Assembly (NCBI RefSeq): GCF_964204645.1
Contig: NW_027437479.1
Span: 1 to 54,953, forward strand
Source: Tubulanus polymorphus
Taxonomy: Eukaryota; Nemertea; Palaeonemertea; Tubulaniformes; Tubulanidae
DNA length: 54,953 nt
Reading direction: 5' to 3'
In this document: positions 36,154 through 46,925 of the stretch, piece by piece
Numbering within the stretch: position 1 is the stretch's first letter
How the letters are laid out: every line of letters begins with the position of its first letter
Notes under the pieces: generated by a model
Databases searched by the model: none
Seen by the model: only the letters and a program-made list of their open reading frames with translations
What the model was told of the DNA's origin: nothing
Position numbers and translations under genes: made by a program

Positions 36154-38331
36154 TTATCTACGATAGGTATCATCTTCGAGATTAAGGCCACAGGGGGACA
36201 ACGTATTAAGTTTGTGGATGTAGAATGATTCCTTGAGGCGACGTTCAGAAGTAGATTCTACGCTTTCAATGGCAGTAACCGAGATATCTGACAGGCTGTG
36301 ATTGTTTGAATTGAAATGTTGTGCAACGAGGGTGTTAGTGTGATTTTTGGTGATAGAATAAAGATGCTCCCTGAATCTATCACCTAATCTTCGTCCTGTT
36401 TCACCGATATATTTGATATCACATTTGAGGCAAATGAGGCAATAAATGACGTTAGCACTAACGCATGAGAAGGACTGTTTTATACGGACGGATGAATGGC
36501 TCCCCACGATAGATTCAATATTACCTATTACATGATCACATGTTTTACAAATTCTGCGTTGACAAGGGAAAGTGCCAGGAATTTCACATTCCTTATTTAG
36601 TTTAGTACGCACGAGCTTACTCCCAATACATCTGTCATTTTTGAAGCAGGTAAGGAGGTTACTGTCAAAAAGGTGTCCAATGTCATTGTCCTCGGATAGA
36701 ATGTGAAAGTTACGTTTGATAGCACGTGCGACTTTAGAACTATATTGATTGAATGTAAGAACTAGAGGAATTTTATGTTCGGAGCTTTTCACGGTTGTGG
36801 TCAGAGTGGTAGATCTTTCTATTCTACGGCATTTGTCAAGAGCTCTTGATAGGAGATTTTCAGGATAGCCACGTTCAGAGAAAAATATTCTCATGTCGTT
36901 AGATTTAATTTTGAAGTCCTGATTGTCAGAACAAATACGCCTTAGTCGCAAGAATTGGCTAAATGGTATGCTATTGATACATTTAGATGGATGGTTTGAA
37001 TCATATCGAAGATAGCTGTGTGAGTCGGTGTTTTTATAGTGGACTGACGTTTCAATTTTGTTCGGTCCAACACTAAATATGGTGTCAAGAAAAACCTCGG
37101 ATGTATCAGATATGGAGTGAGTTACTTCGATGGACCTATGAAAGCTATTGAAACTTTCGATAAAGTTTTCCAAATTCTCGCGTGACATATCGGTTTTACC
37201 CGCAACATCGTCAATAAATCTAACATAAATGTCCGGTATGGGGCCTTGGAAGCTATCGAAAAAGCATTTCTCAAGATACCCCATGAAAATATTAGCGTAA
37301 ACAGGCCCAAATCGAGTTCCCATGCTAACTCCCGATACTTGGTCGTAAAAACGACCATTAAATTCAAAACAATTTCTTGTGAGCACCAGTTCAGCAAGAC
37401 GCAAAATAGTGACAGTAGGTATAACTGGGTTGCGGTTAAGATCTAAGTAATATTTGAGGGCACGGAGGCCATCAGCATGGGGAATGTTAGTATATAAGGA
37501 TTTTACATCCATGGTAAATAATAGCGTATTTTCGGAAACAGGTACATCCTTAATTAAATTGAGAAAATGGGTAGTATCCCTTACATATGATGGTAGTGTG
37601 GTGACAATATGTTGGAGGTGATCACTTAAAAAGTGTGAGATTCTTTCAGTCGGGCAAGAACATGCTGACACAATCGGTCGGCCGGGATTGTTAAGTTTGT
37701 GAATTTTAGGAAGCATATAAAATATACTACACCTGGGTACATTATTGATAAGCGATGCAGCCGTTTCAGGTAGATTGCCTAAATTAATTTCTTGTTTTAT
37801 AATAGTAGCAATATAGTCATTGTTTTCGATAGTTTTATCGGTTGATAGTTCCACATCAAAGTTCGAGTCTCTGAGTTGACGTTCAGCTTCATTTATGTAT
37901 AGGTCCTTCTGCCAAACTACTATGGCACCACCTTTGTCTGCTTTCTTGATGACTAAATCTTCTCTGGTTTGCAACCTTTTTAGTGCTGTCTGTTCATCAC
38001 GAGTCATGTTAGTCTTTTTGGATCGTGGTGTCTGGATCTGTTCAATTGAATTTTGGCATGTCCTGATGAAATTTGTGATAGCTGTAGGAGTGTCTTCGGG
38101 AATCCATATGCTCTGCTTTTTAGGTTTGTATTTATTGAAGATGGAGGGATCGTCATCGATGTTGTTCAGGTGTTTGTCACGGATGGTTTTGTTGGGATCA
38201 TTAAAGTGAGCATGTAATTTCAATCTTCTGTAAAATTCGTTGACCTGGACCTTCGTGGTTGAAACTTCAGCAGAATTTGTAAAACATGTGATCATGTAAT
38301 AGGTAATATTGAATCTATCGTGGGGAGCCAT
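36154..38331 (-). CDS. Penelope-like reverse transcriptase with GIY-YIG endonuclease, native 5' end lost
   Basis: The open frame has 725 codons. RT motifs in order: KADKGGAIVV (131-140), LPKIHKLNNPGRPIVSACS (207-225), FTMDVKSLYTNI with catalytic D275, GVSMGTRFGPVYANIFMGYLE (334-354), RFIDD with the paired D374/D375, and VFLD (413-416). After these comes the typical TDSHSYLRYDSNHP (435-448). FIDD replaces the more usual YIDD. A Cys-rich linker, PCQRRICKTCDH (589-600), leads to the nuclease: NVIYCLICLKC (627-637), YIGETGRRLGDRFREH (641-656) with the expected arginines, and RRLKESFYIHKLNT with likely catalytic E701. Known role: copying element RNA at a nicked target site. Residues 1 to about 21 come from the antisense of the inverted copy, since 38270-38331 belongs to it. 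The displayed Met is therefore not native, and an unknown N-terminal length is missing. There are no internal stops or frameshifts. Confidence 0.93.
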   Translation of the reverse strand: MAPHDRFNITYYMITCFTNSAEVSTTKVQVNEFYRRLKLHAHFNDPNKTIRDKHLNNIDDDPSIFNKYKPKKQSIWIPEDTPTAITNFIRTCQNSIEQIQTPRSKKTNMTRDEQTALKRLQTREDLVIKKADKGGAIVVWQKDLYINEAERQLRDSNFDVELSTDKTIENNDYIATIIKQEINLGNLPETAASLINNVPRCSIFYMLPKIHKLNNPGRPIVSACSCPTERISHFLSDHLQHIVTTLPSYVRDTTHFLNLIKDVPVSENTLLFTMDVKSLYTNIPHADGLRALKYYLDLNRNPVIPTVTILRLAELVLTRNCFEFNGRFYDQVSGVSMGTRFGPVYANIFMGYLEKCFFDSFQGPIPDIYVRFIDDVAGKTDMSRENLENFIESFNSFHRSIEVTHSISDTSEVFLDTIFSVGPNKIETSVHYKNTDSHSYLRYDSNHPSKCINSIPFSQFLRLRRICSDNQDFKIKSNDMRIFFSERGYPENLLSRALDKCRRIERSTTLTTTVKSSEHKIPLVLTFNQYSSKVARAIKRNFHILSEDNDIGHLFDSNLLTCFKNDRCIGSKLVRTKLNKECEIPGTFPCQRRICKTCDHVIGNIESIVGSHSSVRIKQSFSCVSANVIYCLICLKCDIKYIGETGRRLGDRFREHLYSITKNHTNTLVAQHFNSNNHSLSDISVTAIESVESTSERRLKESFYIHKLNTLSPCGLNLEDDTYRR

Positions 38332-38673
38332 TCATCCGTCCGTATAAAACAGTCCTTCTCATGCGTTAGTGCTAACGTCATTTATTGCCTCATTTGCCTC
38401 AAATGTGATATCAAATATATCGGTGAAACAGGACGAAGATTAGGTGATAGATTCAGGGAGCATCTTTATTCTATCACCAAAAATCACACTAACACCCTCG
38501 TTGCACAACATTTCAATTCAAACAATCACAGCCTGTCAGATATCTCGGTTACTGCCATTGAAAGCGTAGAATCTACTTCTGAACGTCGCCTCAAGGAATC
38601 ATTCTACATCCACAAACTTAATACGTTGTCCCCCTGTGGCCTTAATCTCGAAGATGATACCTATCGTAGATAA
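38270..38673 (+). pseudogene. Duplicate GIY-YIG endonuclease fragment of the retroelement
   Basis: The frame runs open from the inverted-repeat edge as RICKTCDHVIGNIES and then a GIY-YIG domain identical in sequence to residues 594-725 of the minus-strand protein, ending at a stop at 38671-38673. No ATG lies at its head; the first in-frame near-start codon is a GTG at 38320. It lacks all RT motifs. It is the coding remnant of the shorter, inverted element copy, not an independent gene. Confidence 0.92.
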
Positions 38674-38816
38674 TTCTAATTCAGTTTATGTCGATATTTA
38701 AATGAAATCCCCATCTGATAAATTGTCTCTTGTGGTACATTATTGTTATCGTTATTGGTGTTAGGTCAGTATTTCATATGGCTACTACTACTATTATTTT
38801 TATTATTATAATAATG

Positions 38817-38855
38817 ATAATAATAATAATAATAATAATAATTATTATTATTATT
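38817..38855. repeat. ATA/ATT microsatellite, right arm
   Basis: Eight ATA units followed by five ATT units on the plus strand. It is the only place where the two 845-bp arms were seen to differ: two A/T positions with no change in total length. Confidence 0.9.
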
Positions 38856-39031
38856 GTTATTATTATTATTTTGATTATCATTATTACTATGTATAATATA
38901 TCTGTGAAAGCTCGTACTTGTTAATCCATTCATTCTCATGTTGAAAATTCCATATTTGTATTTTATTTGCGGGTATAATGTTTCCTTATCAACGATGTAT
39001 TGTTGCTTCAACCGTCTAATTCAATTCTCAA

Positions 39032-39064
39032 TTGATGAAGGCTTGAAGGCCGAAACGTCTTGTA
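39032..39064 (+). other. Hammerhead-like core signature, right arm
   Basis: The plus-strand mirror of 35763-35795: ttgatga at 39032-39038, gaaac at 39052-39056 and a gta triplet at 39062-39064, with a three-base-pair ggc/gcc hairpin between. The core C is replaced by T as in the left arm. Confidence 0.22.
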
Positions 39065-39114
39065 GTGAAGAAAATAAAAGATGCACCTCGTCATAGTCAA
39101 TATCTGTATTTTAT

Positions 39115-39128
39115 AAAGAAGTTTTCGT
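39115..39128 (+). repeat. Target-site duplication, right copy
   Basis: aaagaagttttcgt directly follows the element's right end and continues into normal family-B sequence (atcgaatattcc). It is identical to 35661-35674. Confidence 0.93.
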
Positions 39129-42100
39129 ATCGAATATTCCCCCTATCGGAAAAACGACGATGTCGATGCGTAAAAGCGCTCAAATCGTCAGGAAAAGCAC
39201 ATTTCGGCCCGAAAACGTCGTTCAGCGCGAGAAAAGACGTTTTCTCGTCAACTTCTCCCCGTATCGGAAAAATGATAATGTCGATGCGTAAAAGCGCTCA
39301 AATCGTCAGGAAAAGCACTTTTCGACCCGAAAACGTCGTTCAGCGCGAGAAAAGACGTTTTCTCGACGGGAAAAGCACATTTCGGCCCGAAAACGTCGTT
39401 CAGCGCGAGAAAAGACGTTTTCTCGTCAACTTCTCCCCGTATCGGAAAAATGATAATGCCGATGCGCAAAAGCGCTCAAATCGACGGGAAAAGCACATTT
39501 CGACCCGAAAACGTCGTTCAGCGCGAGAAAAGACGTTTTCGTATCGAATATTGCCCCTATCGGAAAAACGACGACGTCGATGCGTAAAAGCGCTCAAATC
39601 GTCAGGAAAAGCACTTTTCGACCCGAAAACGTCGTTCAGCGCGAGAAAAGACGTTTTCTCGACGGGAAAAGCACATTTCGGTCCAAAAACGTCGTTCAGC
39701 GCGAGAAAAGACGTTTTTTCGTCAACTTCTCCCCGTATCGGAAAAATGATAATGTCGATGCGTAAAAGCGCTCAAATCGACGGGAAAAGCACATTTCGGT
39801 CCGAAAACGTCGTTCAGCGCGAGAAAAGACGTTTTCTCGTCAACTTCTCCCCGTATCGGAAAAATGATAATGCCGATGCGCAAAAGCGCTCAAATCGACG
39901 GGAAAATCACATTTCGGCCCGAAAACGTCGTTCAGCGCGAGAAAAGACGTTTTCTCGTCAACTTCTCCCCGTATCGGAAAAATAATAATGTCGATGCGTA
40001 AAAGCGCTCAAATCGACGGGAAAAGCACATTTCGACCCGAAAACGTCGTTCAGCGCGAGAAAAGACGTTTTCTCGACGGGAAAAGCACATTTCGGTCCGA
40101 AAACGTCGTTCAGCGCGAGAAAAGACGTTTTCTCGTCAACTTCTCCCCGTATCGGAAAAATGATAATGCCGATGCGCAAAAGCGCTCAAATCGACGGGAA
40201 AAGCACATTTCGGTCCGAAAACGTCGTACAGCGCGAGAAAAGACGTTTTCTCGTCAACTTCTCCCCGTATCGGAAAAACGACGATGTCGATGCGTAAAAG
40301 CGCTCAAATCGTCAGGAAAAGCACATTTCGGCCCGAAAACGTCGTACAGCGCGAGAAAAGACGTTTTCTCGACGGGAAAAGCACATTTCGGTCCGAAAAC
40401 GTCGTTCAGCGCGAGAAAAGACGTTTTCTCGTCAATTTCTCCCCGTATCGGAAAAATTATAATGCCGATGCGCAAAAGCGCTCAAATCGACGGGAAAAGC
40501 ACATTTCGGCCCGAAAACGTCGTTCAGCGCGAGAAAAGACGTTTTCTCGTCAACTTCTCCCCGTATCGGAAAAATGATAATGTCGATGCGTAAAAGCGCT
40601 CAAATCGTCAGGAAAAGCACTTTTCGACCCGAAAACGTCGTTCAGCGCGAGAAAAGACGTTTTCGTATCGAATATTCCCCCTATCGGAAAAACGACGATG
40701 TCGATGCGTAAAAGCGCTCAAATCGTCAGGAAAAGCACTTTTCGACCCGAAAACGTCGTTCAGCGCGAGAAAAGACGTTTTCGTATCGAATATTCCCCCT
40801 ATCGGAAAAACGACGATGTCGATGCGTAAAAGCGCTCAAATCGTCAGGAAAAGCGCATTTCGGCCCGAAAACGTCGTTCAGTGCGAGAAAAGACGTTTTC
40901 TCGTCACATCTCCCCGTATCGGAAAAATGATAATGTCGATGCGTAAAAGCGCTCAAATCGACGGGAAAAGCACATTTCGACCCGAAAACGTCGTTCAGCG
41001 CGAGAAAAGACGTTTTCGTATCGAATATTCCCCCTATCGGAAAAACGACGATGTCGATGCGTAAAAGCGCTCAAATCGTCAGGAAAAGCACATTTCGGCC
41101 CGAAAACGTCGTTCAGCGCGAGAAAAGACGTTTTCTCGTCAACTTCTCCCCGTATCGGAAAAATGATAATGCCGATGCGCAAAAGCGCTCAAATCGACGG
41201 GAAAAACACATTTCGGCCCGAAAACGTCGTTCAGCGCGAGAAAAGACGTTTTCGTATCGAATATTCCCCCTATCGGAAAAACGACGATGTCGATGCGCAA
41301 AAGCGCTCAAATCGACGGGAAAAGCACATTTCGGCCCGAAAACGTCGTTCAGCGCGAGAAAAGACGTTTTCTCGTCAACTTCTCCCCGTATCGGAAAAAT
41401 GATAATGTCGATGCGTAAAAGCGCTCAAATCGACGGGAAAAGCACATTTCGACCCGAAAACGTCGTTCAGCGCGAGAAAAGACGTTTTCGTATCGAATAT
41501 TCGCCCTATCGGAAAAACGACGATGTCGATGCGTAAAAGCGCTCAAATCGTCAGGAAAAGCGCATTTCGGCCCGAAAACGTCGTTCAGCGCGAGAAAAGA
41601 CGTTTTCTAGTCAACTTCTCCCCGTATCGGAAAAATGATAATGCCGATGCGCAAAAGCGCTCAAATCGACGGGAAAAGCACATTTCGGCCCGAAAACGTC
41701 GTTCAGCGCGAGAAAAGACGTTTTCTCGTCAACTTCTCCCCGTATCGGAAAAATGATAATGTCGATGCGTAAAAGCTCTCAAATCGACGGGAAAAGCACA
41801 TATCGACCCGAAAACGTCGTTCAGCGGGAGAAAAGACGTTTTCGTATCGAATATTCGCCCTATCGGAAAAACGACGATGTCGATGCGTAAAAGCGCTCAA
41901 ATCGTCAGGAAAAGCACATTTCGGCCCGAAAACGTCGTACAGCGCGAGAAAAGACGTTTTCTCGACGGGAAAAGCACATTTCGGTCCGAAAACGTCGTTC
42001 AGCGCGAGAAACGACGTTTTCTCGTCAATTTCTCCCCGTATCGGAAAAATTATAATGCCGATGCGCAAAAGCGCTCAAATCGACGGGAAAAGCACATTTC

Positions 42101-42723
42101 GGCCCGAAAACGTCGTTCAGCGTGAGAAAAGATGTTTTCTCGTCAACTTCTCCCCGTATCGGGAAAATGATAATGTCGATGCGTAAAAGCGCTCAAATCG
42201 ACGGGAAAAGCACATTTCGACCCGAAAACGTCGTTCAGCGCGAGAAAAGACGTTTTCGTATCGAATATTCGCCCTATCGGAAAAACGACGATGTCGATGC
42301 GTAAAAGCGCTCAAATCGTCAGGAAAAGCGCATTTCGGCCCGAAAACGTCGTTCAGCGCGAGAAAAGACGTTTTCTCGTCAACTTCTCCCCGTATCGGAA
42401 AAATGATAATGCCGATGCGCAAAAGCGCTCAAATCGACGGGAAAAGCACATTCCGACCCGAAAACGTCGTTCAGCGCGAGAAAAGACGTTTTCTCGACGG
42501 GAAAAGCACATTTCGGTCCGAAAACGTCGTTCAGCGCGAGAAAAGACGTTTTCTCGTCAACTTCTCCCCGTATCGGAAAAATGATAATGCCGATGCGCAA
42601 AAGCGCTCAAATCGACGGGAAAAGCACATTTCGGTCCGAAAACGTCGTACAGCGCGAGAAAAGACGTTTTCTAGTCAACTTCTCCCCGTATCGGAAAAAT
42701 GATAATGTCGATGCGCAAAAGCG

Positions 42724-42911
42724 CTCGAATCGTCAGGAAAAGCACTTTTCGACTCGAAAACGTCGTTCAGCGCGAGAAAAGACGTTTTCGTATCAAATAT
42801 TCCCCCTATGGGAAAAACCACAATGTCGATGCGTAAAAGCGCTCAAATCGTCAGGAAAACCACTTTTCGACTCGAAAACGTCATTCAGCGCGAGAAAAGA
42901 CGTTTTCGTAT
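42724..42911 (+). repeat. Two-monomer type-C island inside domain B (copy 2)
   Basis: A duplicate of 32121-32308 at an offset of 10603 bp, with the same ctcgaatcg, gactcg, ctatgggaaaaaccac and gtcattcagc changes. It lies before, not after, the block matching 31214-31900, so the large duplication has been internally reordered. Confidence 0.8.
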
Positions 42912-45900
42912 CGAATATTCGCCCTATCGGAAAAACGACGATGTCGATGCGTAAAAGCGCTCAAATCGTAAGGAAAAGCACATTTCGGCCCGAAAACGTC
43001 GTACAGCGCGAGAAAAGACGTTTTCTCGACGGGAAAAGCACATTTCGGTCCGAAAACGTCGTTCAGCGCGAGAAAAGACGTTTTCTCGTCAACTTCTCTC
43101 CGTATCGGAAAAATTATAATGCCGATGCGCAAAAGCGCTCAAATCGACGGGAAAAGCATATTTCGGCCCGAAAACGTCGTTCAGCGCGAGAAAAGACGTT
43201 TTCTCGTCAACTTCTCCCCGTATCGGAAAAATGATAATGTCGATGCGCAAAAGCGCTCAAATCGACGGGAAAAACACATTTCGGCCCGAAAACGTCGTTC
43301 AGCGCGAGAAAAGACGTTTTCTCGTCAACTTCTCCCCGTATCGGAAAAATGATAATGCCGATGCGCAAAAGCGCTCAAATCGACGGGAAAAGCACATTTC
43401 GACCCGAAAACGTCGTTCAGCGCGAGAAAAGACGTTTTCGTATCGAATATTCGCCCTATCGGAAAAACGACGATGTCGATGCGTAAAAGCGCTCAAATCG
43501 TCAGGAAAAGCGCATTTCGGCCCGAAAACGTCGTTCAGCGCGAGAAAAGACGTTTTCTCGTCAACTTCTCCCCGTATCGGAAAAATGATAATGCCGATGC
43601 GCAAAAGCGCTCAAATCGACGGGAAAAGCACATATCGACCCGAAAACGTCGTTCAGCGCGAGAAAAGACGTTTTCGTATCGAATATTCCCCCTATCGGAA
43701 AAACGACGATGTCGATGCGTAAAAGCGCTCAAATCGTCAGGAAAAGCACATTTCGGCCCGAAAACGTCGTACAGCGCGAGAAAAGACGTTTTCTCGACGG
43801 GAAAAGCACATTTCGGTCCGAAAACGTCGTTCAGCGCGAGAAAAGACGTTTTCTCGTCAATTTCTCCCCGTATCGGAAAAATTATAATGCCGATGCGCAA
43901 AAGCGCTCAAATCGACGGGAAAAGCACATTTCGGCCCGAAAACGTCGTTCAGCGCGAGAAAAGATGTTTTCTCGTCAACTTCTCCCCGTATCGGAAAAAT
44001 GATAATGTCGATGCGCAAAAGCGCTCAAATCGACGGGAAAAACACATTTCGGCCCGAAAACGTCGTTCAGCGCGAGAAAAGAAGTTTTCGTATCGAATAT
44101 TCCCCCTATCGGAAAAACGACGATGTCGATGCGTAAAAGCGCTCAAATCGTCAGGAAAAGCACATTTCGGCCCGAAAACGTCGTTCAGCGCGAGAAAAGA
44201 CGTTTTCTCGTCAACTTCTCCCCGTATCGGAAAAATGATAATGTCGATGCGTAAAAGCGCTCAAATCGTCAGGAAAAGCACTTTTCGACCCGAAAACGTC
44301 GTTCAGCGCGAGAAAAGACGTTTTCTCGACGGGAAAAGCACATTTCGGTCCGAAAACGTCGTTCAGCGCGAGAAAAGACGTTTTCGTATCGAATATTGCC
44401 CCTATCGGAAAAACGACGACGTCGATGCGTAAAAGCGCTCAAATCGTCAGGAAAAGCACATTTCGGCCCGAAAACGTCGTTCAGCGCGAGAAAAGACGTT
44501 TTCTCGACGGGAAAAGCACATTTCGGTCCGAAAACGTCGTTCAGTGCGAGAAAAGACGTTTTCTCGTCAATTTCTCCCCGTATCGCAAAAATGATAATGT
44601 CGAAGCGCAAAAGCGCTCAAATCGACGGGAAAAGCACATTTCGGTCCGAAAACGTCGTTCAGCGCGAGAAAAGACGTTTTCTCGTCAACTTCTCCCCGTA
44701 TCGGAAAATGATAATGTCGATGCGTAAATGCGCTCAAATCGACGGGAAAAGCACATTTCGGCCCGAAAACGTCGTACAGCGCGAGAAAAGACGTTTTCTC
44801 GTCAACTTCTCCCCGTATCGGAAAAATGATAATGCCGATGCGCAAAAGCGCTCAAATCGACGGGAAAAGCACATTTCGGCCCGAAAACGTCGTTCAGCGC
44901 GAGAAAAGACGTTTTCTCGTCAACTTCTCCCCGTATCGGAAAAATGATAATGCCGATGCGCAAAAGCGCTTAAATCGACGGGAAAAGCACATTTCGGCCC
45001 GAAAACGTCGTTCAGCGCGAGAAAAGACGTTTTCTCGTCAACTTCTCCCCGTATCGGAAAAATGATAATGTTGATGCGCAAAAGCGGTCAAATCGACGGG
45101 AAAAACAAATTTCGGCCCGAAAACGTCGTTCAGCGCGAGAAAAGAAGTTTTCGTATCGAATATTCCCCCTATCGGAAAAACGACGATGTCGATGCGTAAA
45201 AGCGCTCAAATCGTCAGGAAAAGCACATTTCGGCCCGAAAACGTCGTTCAGCGCGAGAAAAGACGTTTTCTCGTCAACTTCTCCCCGTATCGGAAAAATG
45301 ATAATGTCGATGCGTAAAAGCGCTCAAATCGTCAGGAAAAGCACTTTTCGACCCGAAAACGTCGTTCAGCGCGAGAAAAGACGTTTTTGTATCGAATATT
45401 CGCCCTATCGGAAAAACGACGATGTCGATGCGTAAAAGCGCTCAAATCGTCAGGAAAAGCACATTTCGGCCCGAAAACGTCGTACAGCACGAGAAAAGAC
45501 GTTTTCTCGACGGGAAAAGCACATTTCGGTCCGAAAACGTCGTTCAGCGCGAGAAAAGACGTTTTCTCGTCAATTTCTCCCCGTATCGCAAAAATGATAA
45601 TGTCGAAGCGCAAAAGCGCTCAAATCGACGGGAAAAGCACATTTCGGTCCGAAAACGTCGTTCAGCGCGAGAAAAGACGTTTTCTCGTCAACTTCTCCCC
45701 GTATCGGAAAAATGATAATGTCGATGCGTAAATGCGCTCAAATCGACGGGAAAAGCACATTTCGGCCCGAAAACGTCGTTCAGCGCGAGAAAAGACGTTT
45801 TCTCGTCACATTCTCCCCGTATCGGAAAATGATAATGTCGATGCGTAAAAGCGCTCAAATCGACGGGAAAAGCACATTTCGACCCGAAAACGTCGTTCAG

Positions 45901-46911
45901 CGCGAGAAAAGACGTTTTCGTATCGAATATTCCCCCTATCGGAAAAACGACGATGTCGATGCGTAAAAGCGCTCAAATCGTCAGGAAAAGCACATTTCGG
46001 CCCGAAAACGTCGTTCAGCGCGAGAAAAGACGTTTTCTCGTCAACTTCTCCCCGTATCGGAAAAATGATAATGCCGATGCGCAAAAGCGCTCAAATCGAC
46101 GGGAAAAGCACATTTCGGCCCGAAAACGTCGTTCAGCGCGAGAAAAGACGTTTTCTCGTCAACTTCTCCCCGTATCGGAAAAATGATAATGTCGATGCGC
46201 AAAAGCGCTCAAATCGACGGGAAAAACACATTTCGGTCCGAAAACGTCGTTCAGCGCGAGAAAAGACGTTTTCGTATCGAATATTCGCCCTATCGGAAAA
46301 ACGACGATGTCGATGCGTAAAAGCGCTCAAATCGTCAGGAAAAGCACATTTCGGCCCGAAAACGTCGTTCAGCGCGAGAAAAGACGTTTTCTCGTCAACT
46401 TCTCCCCGTATCGGAAAAATGATAATGTCGATGCGTAAAAGCGCTCAAATCGACGGGAAAAGCACATTTCGACCCGAAAACGTCGTTCAGCGCGAGAAAA
46501 GACGTTTTCGTATCGAATATTCGCCCTATCGGAAAAACGACGATGTCGATGCGTAAAAGCGCTCAAATCGTCAGGAAAAGCGCATTTCGGCCCGAAAACG
46601 TCGTACAGCGCGAGAAAAGACGTTTTCTCGACGGGAAAAGCACATTTCGGTCCGAAAACGTCGTTCAGCGCGAGAAAAGACGTTTTCTCGTCAATTTCTC
46701 CCCGTATCGGAAAAATTATAATGCCGATGCGCAAAAGCGCTCAAATCGACGGGAAAAGCACATTTCGGCCCGAAAACGTCGTTCAGCGCGAGAAAAGATG
46801 TTTTCTCGTCAACTTCTCCCCGTATCGGAAAAATGATAATGTCGATGCGCAAAAGCGCTCAAATCGACGGGAAAAACACATTTCGGCCCGAAAACGTCGT
46901 TCAGCGCGAGA

Positions 46912-46925
46912 AAAGAAGTTTTCGT
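46912..46925 (+). other. Paralogous empty insertion site
   Basis: A single uninterrupted aaagaagttttcgt in sequence otherwise matching both flanks of the retroelement. Offsets are 11251 bp from the left target copy and 7797 bp from the right. The difference of 3454 bp equals the 3440-bp element plus one 14-bp target copy. Confidence 0.88.

Larger units (their letters stand above)
35713..36557 (-). repeat. Left inverted repeat of the retroelement (845 bp)
   Basis: The reverse complement of 38270-39114. By direct reading the only differences are two bases inside the AAT/TAT microsatellite (seven AAT then six TAT here, five and eight in the other arm read in the same sense). The arm contains the last ~130 codons of the RT-endonuclease frame, its stop at 36154-36156, and about 440 bp of 3' untranslated sequence. 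Confidence 0.95.
35675..39114 (-). mobile_element. Composite Penelope-like retroelement insertion
   Basis: This 3440-bp non-satellite insertion is made of two 5'-truncated copies of one PLE joined head to head at about 38269/38270. The longer copy reads on the minus strand and encodes RT plus GIY-YIG endonuclease. The shorter copy reads on the plus strand and holds only the endonuclease end and the 3' untranslated region. Both outer ends are element 3' ends, and the insertion sits between 14-bp target duplications. PLEs are known for complex copies with inverted partial repeats. They integrate by target-primed reverse transcription using the GIY-YIG nuclease. The left end carries 38 bp absent from the right end. 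Base composition and the ATT-rich microsatellite differ sharply from the surrounding array. With its 5' part missing, this copy is unlikely to be autonomous. Confidence 0.93.
38270..39114 (+). repeat. Right inverted repeat of the retroelement (845 bp)
   Basis: The partner of 35713-36557, separated from it by a 1712-bp unique centre. Its inner edge at gcagaatttg joins the 5'-truncated long copy. The outer edge, ctgtattttat, abuts the right target duplication with no extension. Confidence 0.95.
28409..40725 (+). repeat. Large tandem duplication, left unit (carries the retroelement)
   Basis: Variant order in this unit is repeated at 40726 onward. Offsets are 12317 bp at 28409-28865, 12199 bp at 29504-29918, about 11251 bp at 34080-35674, and 7795-7797 bp for 39115-40475 to the right of the retroelement. 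Without the retroelement the unit is about 8.9 kb. Collinearity is not perfect. The left unit has an extra 1004-bp duplication (32756-34500). Its type-C island follows the block that starts at 31214, whereas in the other unit it comes before it. Confidence 0.65.

Noticed and set aside
37895-38209. 104-codon plus-strand frame opposite the RT
   Set aside because: It lies entirely antisense to the conserved RT N-terminal region and has no recognisable features.
35675-39114. DNA transposon with long terminal inverted repeats
   Set aside because: The arms contain PLE coding sequence and 3' untranslated region, the coding centre is RT plus GIY-YIG, and no transposase is present. The arms come from two opposed copies.
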